DNA from: Rhodamnia argentea
Taxonomy: Eukaryota; Streptophyta; Magnoliopsida; Myrtales; Myrtaceae
DNA length: 64,000 nucleotides
Assembly: GCF_020921035.1 (NCBI RefSeq)
Contig: NC_063155.1
Span: forward strand, 29,319,294-29,383,293
Direction: 5' to 3'
Shown: piece after piece, positions 48,058-61,097 of the stretch
How the letters are laid out: the number at the start of each line of letters is the position of its first letter
How positions within the stretch are numbered: position 1 is the stretch's first letter
Notes under the pieces: model-generated
Database searches by the model: none
What the model was told of the DNA's origin: nothing
What the model saw: only the letters and a program-made list of their open reading frames with translations
Translations under genes and position numbers: made by a program

Positions 48058-50685
48058 ATGGGAGAGACAACAGCTGCTTCAAATGCTGCTCTTCAAGTGT
48101 CGGTTTCATTTGGTAGGTTTGAGGGCGATTCGCTCTCTTGGGAGAAATGGTCGTCCTTTTCGCCTAATAAATACATGGAAGAAGTAGAGAAGTGTGCGGC
48201 GCCCGGATCAGTGGCCATGAAAAGGGCTTACTTTGAAGCCCATTACAAAAAGATCGCTGCTCAAAAGGCTGAGTTACTGGATGAGGAGAAGAGAATGATG
48301 GATGATTCATTGCGAACAGGTGAAAACAATGGAGATCTGAATAGGGATGATGATGAGGCCACTTTTGAGATCAATGCACACGAGGATCAAAGTCACTCTG
48401 GAGCAATTAAGCAAGAGATGAGCTTGTTAGCTGAGACAAATGTTTTGTACAGTGAAGACCCGAACGAGGATGACTTGATTACTATTGAATGTCAAAGCTC
48501 GTTGGTTGTGGGAGTGCAAGTAGAACCGGAGAGAAATCTTGAAATCACCGGCTTGGGTAAACCAGAGGAAATTAACTTGGTGAAGGAAGTGGTAGAAGTG
48601 CGCGACAACATTGAGAGGCCAGAAGAATACAATTTAGTGAAGGATGTGCAAGAAGTGGTGCCTCCTATTGGATCTCAAGATGATGTTAAGGAAGTTCAGC
48701 CACATTGCGAAATTGAGACAAAAGCCACTCCAAAATATGAAGTGAGGAGTGCAAAGTCGAACAAGCCAAAGCTCCCTCAAAAGGTACAATAAACACAATC
48801 TCTTGACCATCGTTGAAGGATCTTGATTATACTTGCTTTGATCATACTGCTGGTTCCCCTTTCTTTGTCTGGTCCAGATTAGCGGCGCAAGTAAGGAGCA
48901 GAACGCTGCGGTACGTAAGAAGAAGCCACAGTCACCAATGATGAAAGCCCCAAAAGTGACCACACCTCGACAGTTGAGGCCATCGGCTTCCACTACCCCA
49001 ATAGCATCTTCATTGAAATCTTTGAGCAAGCCAGGAGTTAGTCCGTCTCCGGCCAAGGGCAAGAACCTTGCCAAGGGAGAGAAGAAAAATGCAGTTCCTA
49101 AAGCCTTGCACATGTCGATTGCTTTGGGTTCCACAAATTCTCATCCAGCTTCTCCTGCCACAAGGAAATCTTTCATCATGGAGAGGATGGGGGATAAGGA
49201 CATTGTCAAGCGAGCATTCAAGATGTTCCAGCACAATTATGTGGGCCTGAAATTGTCTGGTGAAGAATCAGAGCAGGTAAGTTTTATGACGACGTTGATC
49301 TCTCTCATCTCAAACATACAACTTCTTTGTTGGAACTTGGAACTGATGATTATCATTGTTCAAAATCCTGTTGTTTGTAACACACAAAGCACATCGGTTC
49401 TAACTTTGGCAGGTGCTATCTGGGGAGGAAGAACCAAAGGCTTCCATTCCCCTAATTAAACAGAAGGAAAGCGGAGGGTAATGATTTAATTAATGACATT
49501 CTCCATGCATATTGCCCCAATTGCATCCTACCTTTTGTCTGAATTAATGCACGTGATATTTTCTGGCAGATGCTAACTTTTTCAGTTTGCAACTTTACTC
49601 TCTAATGCTGTTTAAAGTATTCTACCAGCATATTATTTGCTCGATCAATTGCAGTGACTTATTATACAACTAAAATTAGCTTGATGCAAATAAACAAATT
49701 TTTGTTCTACGTCTCGGAGCAAACCCAATTATTTCGTAATTTGTTGTGTGCCTAAGGAGCAAGGTTTTAACTTATCAGTGCATCATTAACATCAATCTCA
49801 TATATCACTCTTCAGGCCACTTAAAGCAGGGAGTGGGGCACGAAAAGCTTCTCATCCTGCGTCTTCTTCTTATGGTTCCAGAAGTGATGAGAGGGCGGGA
49901 AAGGTTACAGAGGTTCCACTGGTGTGGATCATTTTATCCTTTTAGTCTGAAAATGTTTCTTTTGTATCCTTTACAGGCTTATATTTTTCTCGTCATCTTA
50001 TTTCAGTTTATGAAGAAGCTGAAGGAAAGATCCACAGCTGTAGATAAAGGGAAGCCACAATATCCCACAAAGTTAAAGGTATAAACAACATATCTATTTG
50101 GGTTTGGGCATTTTTTGCATCATGGAATTTGTGAGAATTTTAGCATAACATCCTCCTTAAAGATCACATTAGTACAAGAAGATTGCTTTTTGTCAGGAAG
50201 AAAAGAAGGCAGGGCACAAAAACTCAATACCTGGTCTCACCCGGGGAGGCACATCCATATCAGGTCAGCCAAGGCATAGTAAATTGACAAACGGCCTGAA
50301 AAAGGTACAGTTCTTTCATATTAATCCATTCAAACCGTTCAAGATCGTGAAGTGCTTACATTATAAGGAGAGTTCGGTTGCGTGCCTTGGAGGAGAGCAT
50401 ATAATTGTGAAGGAACAATGTTTCTCAATTGTCTAGACTGAATGGAGCAGCTTTTCTGCCTGAGCATAATATGTTTATGTTATGAGTTATTATTGGACAC
50501 GTCTGTGTCTAGGGGTCACCGGAGAATGCTGAGGGAGGGGTAAAAGGAGGTCATTCTTCTCATCATTAATTTTGGTACATCTTCATTTCCAAATGAGCCT
50601 TAAGAGTGTTTGACATGATGCTATCAACTGTCCCCTCTTCCAGCGTAAACCGGCTGATTCAGAAGCAGGAATCAAAGTGCTGTAG
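48058..50685 (+). CDS. WVD2-like 7 / TPX2-family-like microtubule-associated protein
   Basis: Seven coding exons join in frame at GT/AG sites: 48058-48783, 48878-49276, 49413-49477, 49816-49903, 50007-50078, 50197-50304 and 50644-50685, giving 499 residues. The N-terminus has the block VSFGRFEGDSLSWEKWSSFS followed by a GSVAMKRAYFEAHYKKIAAQ-type segment, characteristic of WVD2-LIKE 7-type proteins. An acidic middle is followed by a basic Ser/Pro/Lys-rich region, typical of microtubule binding. SYGSRSDERAGK is the usual lead-in to the TPX2 domain. The expected KLEEK-FHAKE helix and FKA-PMPSFY motif are weak or missing: exons 5-6 give FMKKLKERSTAVDKGKPQ and GHKNSIPGLTRGG instead. Either the domain has decayed or my exon choice there is wrong. 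The start ATG opens the conserved block closely. Confidence 0.75.
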
Positions 50686-52276
50686 TTACCGCAGTTTTTC
50701 ATTCGCCTTTCAGCAGTGTTATGTCTGGAAGAGAGACAGGAATGCGAAAGCACAACAACTTCATATAGCTTAACTTAATTTTCGCCATTGATCGTGTACC
50801 TTTGCTTCGTTCGGTGGACGTTTTTATTGTGGCCATAGCACTAACAATTGTTCAATCAATTTTACAGGTGGTTGACAAGGCTGAAGTTTGATATGATTAT
50901 CTGAAAAGCATGCTTGAGGAAGGGTGCCGAAGAGGTGGGTCTGGTTTGGAGTACTTCAGAGGCATTCTGAGAGAAATATCCACATACTCAATGGTGTGTA
51001 AAGTCAGCGGATCACCACCAGTCATTTAGGAGACAGGAGGAGCTTTGAGATGTAGGTCAGATGTCTGGGTTATGTTGTCGCAAAGATAAAAGCAGTGTTG
51101 AGTTTAAGGTAAGGTAGGTCAGATGTTTCCTGAGATGTCGCATTTTTTTCACTCTCTATCATTACACATATACGCAGTGATTGTCTCAGAAACTTTGATT
51201 TATAGAATCATCTGAGAATCTGCACAAGGCGTTACTAGTCTCCACAGACCTCCCCCCCCCCACCTCCACACCTTCACTTACATAGGACTAGTTTGCAGTT
51301 TCTATACTTTATGTTGGAGACTTGTAGTATTTGCGGAAAATGTCGCATGCAGTTATATTTCCACTTGTATCTCTAGGGTTGGAAGCACAACTCTTGCTTT
51401 CTTCCTCGGCCCTCCTTATTCTTTCAAATGGATCTCTTTTGACATATCATGCTCCGAACAAGATGTCGAGACATGATCGTGTTATCACTCTATGGAAAGT
51501 GCATTGTGGTTTGGAGTCTTAGGATCCTCGTGATCTAGCGCATCAAACACCTGGCAACCGTCTAATTAGTGTGTTCGGAATCCCATCTTCTATGTGTGTC
51601 TCACTTGATTTGACAATCGGAAGACTTGTTGTAGTACGCATGTTTGGTTTTCCGCAAAAGTGACGTCTTTTCACGGGCTTTTCGGTTTCTGCAAATTTTG
51701 TTTCCTCCAGTGGATATCTCAAACGAAATGACTGCACGTTCTTATGTGTTTTGCATGAACTTAGCCATGGATGCAATTTTTTTCCTTTTTTTTCTCTCGT
51801 GTCCTGCAACAGTCGAATCAACATCTTTCCTTGAACTGGATCTTATATGGAGAATCCTCCACTATGAGTACTAAATGGTTAGAATGACGACAGACGACTC
51901 TTCTGAAATAGTTTCTGGGTCTGTCACATTTCAGAATCTGTGAAGCCTGGACAGATCTCAGGAATTGAAGGTTCTTCTCTACCAAAACACAGTAGTAGTT
52001 ATCACTCGTGGAACGTGCACAAAAGACAATCTTTTCCTTCAATCATCTTGGACTAAAGAATAATGATCAAGCTCGACAATTGTATCCGGACTCGAGCAAC
52101 GAGAGAGACAACATTGCAACAGCAAGTGATGAAAAAAACTGATATGCAGGATCATATTTACCAATAATTGGGAAAGAATGTGATGGGAATGAAAGAACGC
52201 TTGATGCGTCCTCGTATAGTACAGTTTCTACTATGCCTAAACACACTAGCTTGATCCCTTTCAAATATGAGCCGAA
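50686..52276. other. Intergenic between convergent genes
   Basis: Contains the 3' ends of the WVD2-like gene (from the left) and the formin gene (from the right). No gene of its own is supported. A C-run with CCTCCCC phrases lies near 51249-51270. Confidence 0.5.
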
Positions 52277-54834
52277 TCAGAAATCTGTATCAGATCCGCT
52301 AGACGCGCTTCTGGACTTATCCGACAGGAAATGTGGTGGCAACTTTGGGAACCTCACAGGGGGTCTTGTTGCTGGAGATGTTGGCGGCGATGACCCCGTG
52401 CTCACTGCTGCCGTTCTCCTCCTCTGCTTGTCTCGAGCAATTTCGACACACGCCTGATCAACCATGTTCAGGAAATCCTTCACAATAACAAACAGCTGAA
52501 GTGGGTTTGCTCCTTTGTCCTTTGAGGCCCCTGCTTGGTAGTACTCAGTTGTCCTCTTCACCATCTCCGTCACAGCTGCCTGATCTTTCCTCAAGGCACT
52601 CAATTCATCTTGGGCGGCTTCGAGAAATCCTTGCATTACTCTCACGAACCCTCCTACATCCCCGGTGGCTTGAGACACGATTTGCCAGATTTCCTCCATA
52701 CGGGACGTGAGAGCTGTGCATGAGGCAGCGAAGATTTCATAGTCAAGTGCTGCGGCTTTCTTCGCGTTAGAGAACTCAGTGCTGAGACCTCCTACGACAG
52801 GCAATCCTAACATCATATACTCCTTCTCTCTTTCCTCTCTCGACAACCGATTCTCAGAATTTGCGCTCGTGCTACTGCTCTGGCTGCTGGTGCGGCTCAA
52901 GCTACGGTTCCGGTTGGTGACGCAGCGTTTCCCCTCTGCTCGGACCACTTCTTCCACGACAAAGTGAAGCAAGGTAGTCTTTCCGTCAGTGCTTTTGACA
53001 TCAGAGAGTTTTCGCAAAGAGGTAAGGTTGAAGGCTTGCGCATTTCCTCGGGAAGTGCCGGCATTCATGTGATTGCCGGCCTTAAGGATCGCTTCCAAAA
53101 GTTTCATGAAGAGTCCTCGTGATCGAAGCTCTTTGCACCCCGATTCAATTGTTTGTACAGATTCTTTGAGCTGTAGGATCTCTGATTCGTAGTTCAGCCT
53201 AAACAGCATGGCACCGAAACGAGTGAAAGCGGAGGGGACAGCTTTGAGGAGGTGGTAGAGGAAAGATTCTGCATCGGCGAGTCTTGTAGTGTCGCCGCCG
53301 AATCCAAGGATCTGGGCTTCCTCTTCTTTCGCGGGGGCGATCCTGTCGAGCTTTTCAAGAGTATCGGCATTTAGGCCTTGGCCTTCGGCGAGCGCATTGA
53401 GAATTTCTTTGCGCGAAACATTCAGAGACTTGAGCACAATCGTGATGTTCTGTGACCTCCGAGGATCAAGTATGAAGATCTGTCCTGATGGGCCCGGAAT
53501 GATGGCACCAGGAATCGCTGAACTTGTGTTCCCTCGAGGAGATTTGCGGTTCGTGGCAACGGATCCGAATAGAGCTGTCATCATATCATCATCAAACCTG
53601 AGGCAAGTAATGGAAAATGAGCATGGGGTTAGAAACAAAAATGTATCCATGTCCTAGAGCTACTAGAATCCGCGAGTTTCTCAGAATGCGCTTACTGGAA
53701 AGAGCCACCCTCGATTTTGTTCCACACCATAGAATGTTCCGTGTTGGCAATGTTCACCTTATCCCAGTGCAGTGGCTTCAGCTTCACCTGATCTGTTCCG
53801 GTTTGAGCGCCCCCCGATGACGAGTCCCCTGGTTTATTGGCGCCTGGCATTGCTTTCGGCAACGGCGGTGGAGGTTTTAGTGATGAAGCCAGACCGCCTG
53901 CCTTAGGAGGCGGTGGTGCTTTCGTGGCTGGGATTGGTGGAGGGGGTGGTGGTGCGGCCTTTGTATTGGTTCCGATTGCTGATGAGGTGAGTACCTCCGT
54001 TGACCTTTTGGGTGGTGCTAATGGTGGAATAGGTGGTGGCGCCACCGGCGGAGCAGGAACATTTGGCGGGCGAATTGACGCGGTGGATATCTCCAAAGCC
54101 TCTAGGAGGAGCCCGGCAGGCGGAGGAGACGGAAAAGCGGGCACGACATTCTGAACCGCGTCGTTTGCTTCAGGTTTAAGTGGGTCGTAGGAAGTCGTGG
54201 ACTTCTCTCGGAGCAAATGGATTTCCTGGATGGGCTCGGAGTTTCCTCGGCGATCTCTTCTAGGCGCCCCGCCTACCTCATCCGTTTCTCCACCTCCTCC
54301 TTTCGGGCTCCGCAATGCCTCCTTTTCGAAGTTGTTCTTGCCGCTGCTCCCCTGAAGCTTCCTCCAATAAAGAACATCCAGTCCATCCTCATCCACTATC
54401 AGTCCCCTGACATTACCATCGAACCGCGTAAAGCCGTCGCGTGAGATGGTCGGGAGACCGCCGTTGGAGCCGCTCTCCTCCTTCCTGCGCCGCGAGGCCG
54501 CGTGCCTCTTGAGCAGGAAGAAGAACAACCCGGATATCACCAGCGTGCTCGCCGCGGTGGCCGCCACCGCCGTGGCGATGGTCTGCTTGTCTGATGTAGG
54601 AGGCGAAGGGGGTGGCGGCTGCGGCGGGGGCTGCAGTACTACCTGAGGTGGTGGCGGCGGCGTCGACGGGGAGGCCGGGGGGTTGGTCGGAGGGGTGGGG
54701 GCAGGGGTGGGTGGTGAGCTCGGATAGAAGACCTCGATGTTTTGCTGGGCGTTGACGAGGCGAGTGTCGGGAACAATCCCAAGGAAGAGAACCGACATGA
54801 GAAGGAAGAAGCTTCGGTTCTTCACCGAAGCCAT
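52277..54834 (-). CDS. Group-I formin (FH1/FH2, membrane-anchored)
   Basis: Two exons, 53696-54834 and 52277-53597, joined within GGSFQFDDD, encode 819 residues. A signal peptide (about 1-29) is followed by a Pro-rich extracellular stretch (40-80), a transmembrane helix (85-108), a basic cytosolic stretch (RRRKEE), Pro-rich FH1 runs (about 255-345) and the FH2 domain, starting at KLKPLHWDKVNIANTEHSMV. Later FH2 landmarks are visible: GNHMNAGTSRGNAQAF, NLTSLRKLSDVKSTDGKTTL and LLHFVVEE. The protein ends SGSDTDF. Group-I plant formins nucleate and elongate actin from the plasma membrane. Overall architecture is like Arabidopsis FH4/FH8, with the subgroup inferred. Length and intron position look normal and no defects are seen. 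Confidence 0.92.
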
Positions 54835-57800
54835 GAGAGTCTGTTTGCCGGATCAAAGTTGCAGAGAGAGAGAAACGAAAACCCGGTCGCTTGTCCTCTG
54901 TTTCGCAAATGAAGGAGGAGGAGGGGGAGGTCGTCAGTTGCTGTCTCCTTCTTTCGCTTTTGGTCTCTAGTCGCTGACAGTTTCTAAGGAGGCAGTTGGT
55001 CCAAGGTTTCTTTTCCCCGGGGTTTTGCATCGCGCAATGACCGAAATGGGCCCCCCCGTCCGCAGCTGGGTCGGCCGTGCCGACCAGGGGCGATTTGGTC
55101 CTTTCGCTAGAAATATGTAATAAAAGGACGAAACCAGAGCTCGGGGTTACATCCTGGGGTCAAAGACCAGGTCGGAGGAGCGTTGAAACGGTACTCTGCC
55201 AAAAACTTATCTTAATCGAAGCATAGCATGGTCTGTACAAATTGATGGGAGAGTACCAACGACAATTTCCTGTTTAAAACTTCAACAATTAAATATAATT
55301 AACACGCTAAATCTAGAGGAGGAGGATTACCCACGAGCGCAAGTTGGAGAAACAAAAGGGAAAAAAGTCCTGAAAAGGAAGACTTTTTTAGTTACATCGG
55401 ACATGGGGGGATTCACCTAAATCATTTGCAGCGGGAAGTTAATTATGTGGAAGGACACCAACCCATCATTTTCTTTGCACGGCATGAATCGAGAGAATGG
55501 GCAATGGACGCCGATGGGATGATGTCCGGTGCGGGGCCCGACAGAGACAAGAGGGTGTGTTGGGGTTGGGCGGTTGGTTGGTTGACGGGGCTTTGCGTTG
55601 AAACCGGGACTGGGATTGCAGTAGGTGAACATGACCAACCGCCGGGGGTCTGGCCGGAAAAGGGCAAAAGGAACGAATCTGGAGAAAAGACCCCGACGAG
55701 CTTTTGGGATTTTCCGCCCGGCTTGTCGGTTTTGACTTCGGAAGGAAAAAGGTCGCATCAGGAGAGGGGGGGAAAAGTTGATTTCAGATCTTGGAGATTG
55801 TGAAGCGATTGCAATGGCGTAGGTTTAAGATACTTGAAATCTCGTACGTTGAAATTTTAAAAAAAAGTAGAGGTGAAAAGGTGAGAATCAAGAGTCGCAT
55901 GTGAGAGAGGCTGTAAGCAAAACCAGAACCGGCCCTAAAGCACGATGAAACGGACTTTAGCCGTAACAATTCGGCAAGGGTGTGTCGGGTCGTGGAGTGT
56001 GATGCTTTAGAAACCGAAAATACCAAAGTCGGAAGCTCGAAAGTCCAACACCACCGATAATACCGAAGGGATAGTAAAAATTGGTTTCGTGCTCATTGTC
56101 GCTACTGATGCCATTGAGAGATACTCGATCTAAATCGAGCCGCCGTCCGATACAAATCAAGACCCATGCTAAGAGAAATTCTAGTAGGCCTTGTTGTTAC
56201 GGGATATCCATCGTGACGGTAATTTAGCATCGAGCACTACCTTAATCAGTGGACTGCACCTTTAATGTTTGCTTTTGCTATTGTTGATTGAACCTTTTTT
56301 TTTTATATAACTCAAGGGTAAAAAAATTGCACCAGAAGGCGAGAGGTATATTAGGTACATTTCTTCCCTAGGAGCACCTGTAGGCCGTTACGTGTTCTCA
56401 AACTCAACTTTATTTTGACTTCTTCCCAGAATCAGATAAGGAAAGGTCAGATCTTGTCATCCAATCAAAGTCCTTGGATTAGATCCCCAACACTTTTTGC
56501 CGCAACCAATCCAAAACACCCAAATTGGTAAGTATCATACGCATCTAGGTTTTCAGATTTCGTTGTTCATCCTTTGTCCTGGTCGGAGAAGATATCTTTC
56601 GGGACCAGATTTACATTTGAGTTGTTGCAGGAAATTGGACTGACCTCTCACTGTCCGACATGCGATGAAGTGAGACAAAAGATTGAACCTAAATTGACAA
56701 AGATTGAGTTGTGGCTTGCGCTTTTATTGTTTCAATGAGTTTTTATGGTTACCGTTTGCAAGTATTTGATGATTAACACAAGAGACCTCCGAAAAGAGTA
56801 ACCCGTAGTACTGCGAAAATAGTATCATGCGGAATCTGCCGGATAAGGATCCTTTACGATGTTCTGTGTCTCTATTGATGTCTCAACAAGATCGAATCAT
56901 TGATTACTTGTTGTAAATTCCATACATATCCTTAGCCATACGGATGAATGTTTTGGATGGATGAGACACCGAATGGCGAGACCAAAAGGGTAGATGAGGT
57001 TAGCTTGTGTAATCGATCCGGAGACTTGCGAGTACATAGGATGTCGAATAGGTCTTAATAGATGGTGAGATACTAGGACTAGATCATCCATCGCTTCTAG
57101 TTTCTCGAAAAAAAAAAAAAGTTTTATGAAGTTGAGCTTTTTTCTCATCGACAAGAATCCTTTGTCACATACAACGTGTTGGGGTGTAATTCATACTCCT
57201 TATCTACAGGAAGACACAGATGTAACATAGTGTTATAAGGTGCTAATTATAGTTAAATTAAAATGTTTAGGTCTCAATTTGCAAAATTGACCAGATTTAC
57301 TTAATTGGAAAAATATGAAAATGTTTAAAACTCATCCGGCAAATCGTGAAAACGTTTAAAACTCAATTGGCAAAATCAAAAGTTTTAAGATTAAATTAGC
57401 AAAAGTATAATAAATTTTAAGGAGTGTAATTTATACTCTCCATTGACAAGAAGGCAAAGGAAGGAACTAAAGTTCTCTAGCCGTATATCGTAAAAGAGGC
57501 TATATTCTAAACAAAATTCTTATCAACTATCAATAGGAGATTAGCATGAGGGAGTTTTCCAGATTTTGTTTTGATAATTTTGACGATTTCGAAACACCAC
57601 AAGTCGGGTCTCGAGCTCGCCTTCTGACGTCGTAAACGGCACATGGCAAATGACCAATCATTTCACATGCAAATCACGTAGATTTCTTAACTTTGGATTT
57701 TTTTTTATTGGTTGAAAATTCGGAATTTATTAACGAGTCAATCACTTGAATTTTAAGATTTCAACGTATGCTTCTTCACAAGGATCTTGTTAACGAGCAT

Positions 57801-59984
57801 CTCAAAAGCACCTCTTAAACGATTAACTCGAACAACTTACAGTTTTCAACGCGGCTCGTGTTTTGCGTCACATAAAGTCACCTCTCATTGTCTTCTTCAA
57901 ATGTGAATCATGAGCTTTTTTTGGAGGCAATTGAAGCGTTCATTCTCTCGGTCCTACCGCGTAACACCCATTCCACCACGTTGCTTGAGAAGTCTCCTCA
58001 CCCAATTAAGTAACATCGGATTGAACATGTCGTACAATTTCGCGCATTGTCCAGACCTTCCGTCCTTATCTAACTTCCCCACGTTTAACAATTCAACGGA
58101 ATTTGTTCTTCGACATATGATATTGATGATGGCATGCCCGACGGCGACAATGGAACGAACACCTTACAGACATTACAACGCCAAAAACCAATATAAAAGT
58201 CCGAACACCTTACAGATATTATCTATTTGGAATTTGCGATGATTCCATTAGATTTCGGACAAACCATTAACTTTGATTACAGGATCTCTGCATTCTTTTT
58301 ATCCGCCGGATTAATTATCATTGATCTGGATAAAGAATCGGGTGAGGGCACATATTTAACTAATGGGTATGAAAATTCATTGCACGAGTCGCTTTCTCTT
58401 TTCCAAACATCAAAAGGGTATGAAATTCGTTTAATCATGTTTCGGGTTGAGCTGTCGGAGGGAATAGAGGAAGGCCGGCAAGTTGGGAAAGGGACGAATG
58501 TCCGGGACATGTTGGCATGATCTTGGGCCGTAAGGCTCGGTTACTGGCCCATTCAGACAGAGGGGAAATGCTACATAACATGCCCCTTGAGCGACAAACC
58601 TTGGTTTTGGTATAGTATCTACGGTCAGATTAATATGATTTTTGCAACAATTTCGTCGATGAATCTATGTTGTGAAGAACTAGCCGTCGCACGATTGTTG
58701 AGAAGATCAATTAGCCGTCGAAGTGAATCAATGATAGTTCCCGTAGAATTGGTCGCCCATACAATCAAATCTTAATATCCAGAAATTGAGTAGTTTATCG
58801 ATGAAAAGTACGGTGCTTTCATGACGATTTCCAGTCCACAAAGATGTTACCCGTATCTAGAATCTTTTAGTTAGAGTAAGGGCTGTCCTCATAGTTTCAA
58901 TTTATCCCTTCATACCTCTCGAACCTGTAAATGTGAAAGTCAATCTTATAAATCTATGTAATTCTCGATGCTCTCTTGCTTGTACATTTTTCCTTTTGTG
59001 GGCAATTAGCATCAGTTGAGCATGACGGGGTGCTATATATAATTGTGTCTGATGGGGTTTCGGGATTGTCAAAAGCACAGTGGAATATAAATCTAAACCG
59101 AAACCCTAGGCATGATCCATGCGTATATTGAAGTCCATAGAAGTTCAAGATGTACCTTTTGAGAATCGAAGTTAAATTGATAATTGGATGTGTCCGGATT
59201 AGCGCCCCAAGTATTGCGCCTCTACCGGTATCCACACACACGAACCGAAGTCTCCAACGATCCAAGTGCTAGCTTACACATCTTGGAGCTCCTATTGCTT
59301 GATTGTCTTTTGATATTCGAGACTCTCTCAAAGATCTAAAAACAGAGAACGACTCTCTATGTTTTTTTATTCTCCTCCACCTCTCTAGGGTTTTCTCCAC
59401 GTCTATATATAGCCTAAATATTTACGCGTAATAAAAAAAGTGGGGCCGGGCAATTCGGGCCCGCCAAACCGTCTATCTCCAATCGTGCGTTTCATCGTTA
59501 TCTAATAACATGCACGATCGCGTAAATATTTATAATAGGAGAATAAATCAAAATCCACTTCTTAAGTAGATCAAGGCATATAGAAAATATAAATTCAGTT
59601 TGCTATTGTGTGCGACCTCGTAGGTTTACTAAATATTAGCAGTGTGCTCAAAACCCTTTTTGACCCACAAGTCATAAGTGGTCTCTAGCAACACATTATG
59701 ACTAGCTAAGTATAGTGAATGTCGTTTTTCGACATAACCTATCCACAACCGATGTTAGAGCATCAACCTTGATTAGTTCATAGAGCAGATCGCTAACGGT
59801 GTTCTCACCGCGACGACGGATATTTCAAGGGGATATGCCTTAATATAGCAACGTACATGGAGCGTTTCCCTATTAGTACCCGAACTTTTTCTTCAATATG
59901 CAATGGCATTCTCGGACTTTCAATTGGTTCATTTGGGTCTTCAAATTTGTTCAATCGGATCCCTACAGTATATTCGCTTACTAA
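54835..59984. other. Intergenic; formin upstream region and unassigned DNA
   Basis: The 54835-55030 part is the formin leader. Beyond it I see no gene; several open frames of 80-125 codons have no recognisable content. 57180-57440 carries phrases (GGTGTAATTCATACTCC and a diverged second copy) similar to the left end of the LTR-like insertion at 26075. 59290-59570 has LTR-like, TATA-containing DNA with a nested inverted repeat. Confidence 0.45.
59415..59532. repeat. Nested inverted repeat
   Basis: TAAATATTTACGCG (59415-59428) and its exact complement CGCGTAAATATTTA (59519-59532) enclose a second pair, ATCGTGC (59482-59488) and GCACGAT (59512-59518). A TATATATAG lies just outside the left arm. 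Confidence 0.6.
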
Positions 59985-60422
59985 GGGTGCGTATGGTAAC
60001 GTTTACGTTCCCGGAACAACTTTTGGAGCGAAACACTTTTTTCTCGTTTCTGTTCCGGGTTACAATTTTTGGGAACGTAAACGTGTTTGGTAACTACAAA
60101 AAAAAATGTGTTCAAAAGCTTTGATAAAAAGTCGTCGTCTTTGAGAGTGTGAAGGAATAGTCCAGGAACAGAGGATTGCAAAAAGTGTTCCTCTTACGTT
60201 ATAAAATATGTTCAAAAGCTTTGATAAAAAGTGTTCCAGGAATAAAGAAACAAATATTTTTTGTTTTTCGTTTCTGCTCCAAAAGTGTTCCCGTTTCTGA
60301 AAAGTGTTTCCGGAACACTTTGGGAACACTTTTTTACCATACGCGTTTCCGTTCCCAAAGTGTTCCGGGAACACTTTGGGAACGTAAACACTTTTTCGGG
60401 AGCGTTACCATACGCACCCTAA
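59982..60422. mobile_element. PIF/Harbinger-type MITE, 435 bp, TAA target-site duplication
   Basis: The element is 59985-60419. It starts GGGTGCGTATGGTAACGTTT and ends in the complement of GGGTGCGTATGGTAACG, with TAA on both sides (59982-59984 and 60420-60422). It is filled with GTTCC/GGAAC words. A 23-base direct repeat, GTTCAAAAGCTTTGATAAAA plus AGT, occurs near 60111 and 60210. No transposase. Confidence 0.88.
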
Positions 60423-61097
60423 CCTCACAAACTAGCATTGACAAAATTTGCTAAAACTGGACATTAATCTGACATGTCCACCTGACTATTGACACGTGAT
60501 TAAGCAAAACTAGTCATATACATTTAAATAGGGACTGCTCAAAAACATATTTCAAAATTACATATTGATGTGTATATGGTGCCGACTCCGATAAACTCAC
60601 GTCAAAATTTGAGTTCTGCTCTCCCGTACTTTCTTCAAGGAGCTTTAAAGGCCTAAAACCCACTGGGAAAGCCGAAACAAACTCAGCCATAATATATTTA
60701 CGAATCATTCTTACATATATACTTATATGACGAATTTACCACCAATGATCATTCACTCTACGTCGGATTTCAAGCAATGTTTTGCTGAAGGTAATGTCTG
60801 GGGGACACATTGCAACTTGTTTTTGGAAATTCAGTGGGCAAATTACAAGAAATGGAAACGTCGGAATGACTTGCAGCAATGGGCAAATATATATAATTTC
60901 TCCAGAAACTTCGACGGGAAAATAACGAAGTCTATTCACGAAATTAATTCCCCTTCAACACCATATTCAAATCTTCCTTTCCATCTATTTACTTCCACGC
61001 TTGCGTTACGCCAAAGAAGGCAAAGACACTCCTCTGTTCTGTCAAATGCACAGGAAAGAAATCCAAGGCAAAATTGCATCACTCATCCCGTGGCCCT
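60423..61097. other. Intergenic; 3' flank of the response regulator
   Basis: AT-rich, no gene supported. The 3' UTR of the minus-strand response regulator should lie in its right part. Confidence 0.45.

Noticed and set aside
57910-58520. Two overlapping plus-strand frames of 110 and 97 codons
   Set aside because: No recognisable motifs and no plausible splice linking them. The DNA is AT-rich intergenic.
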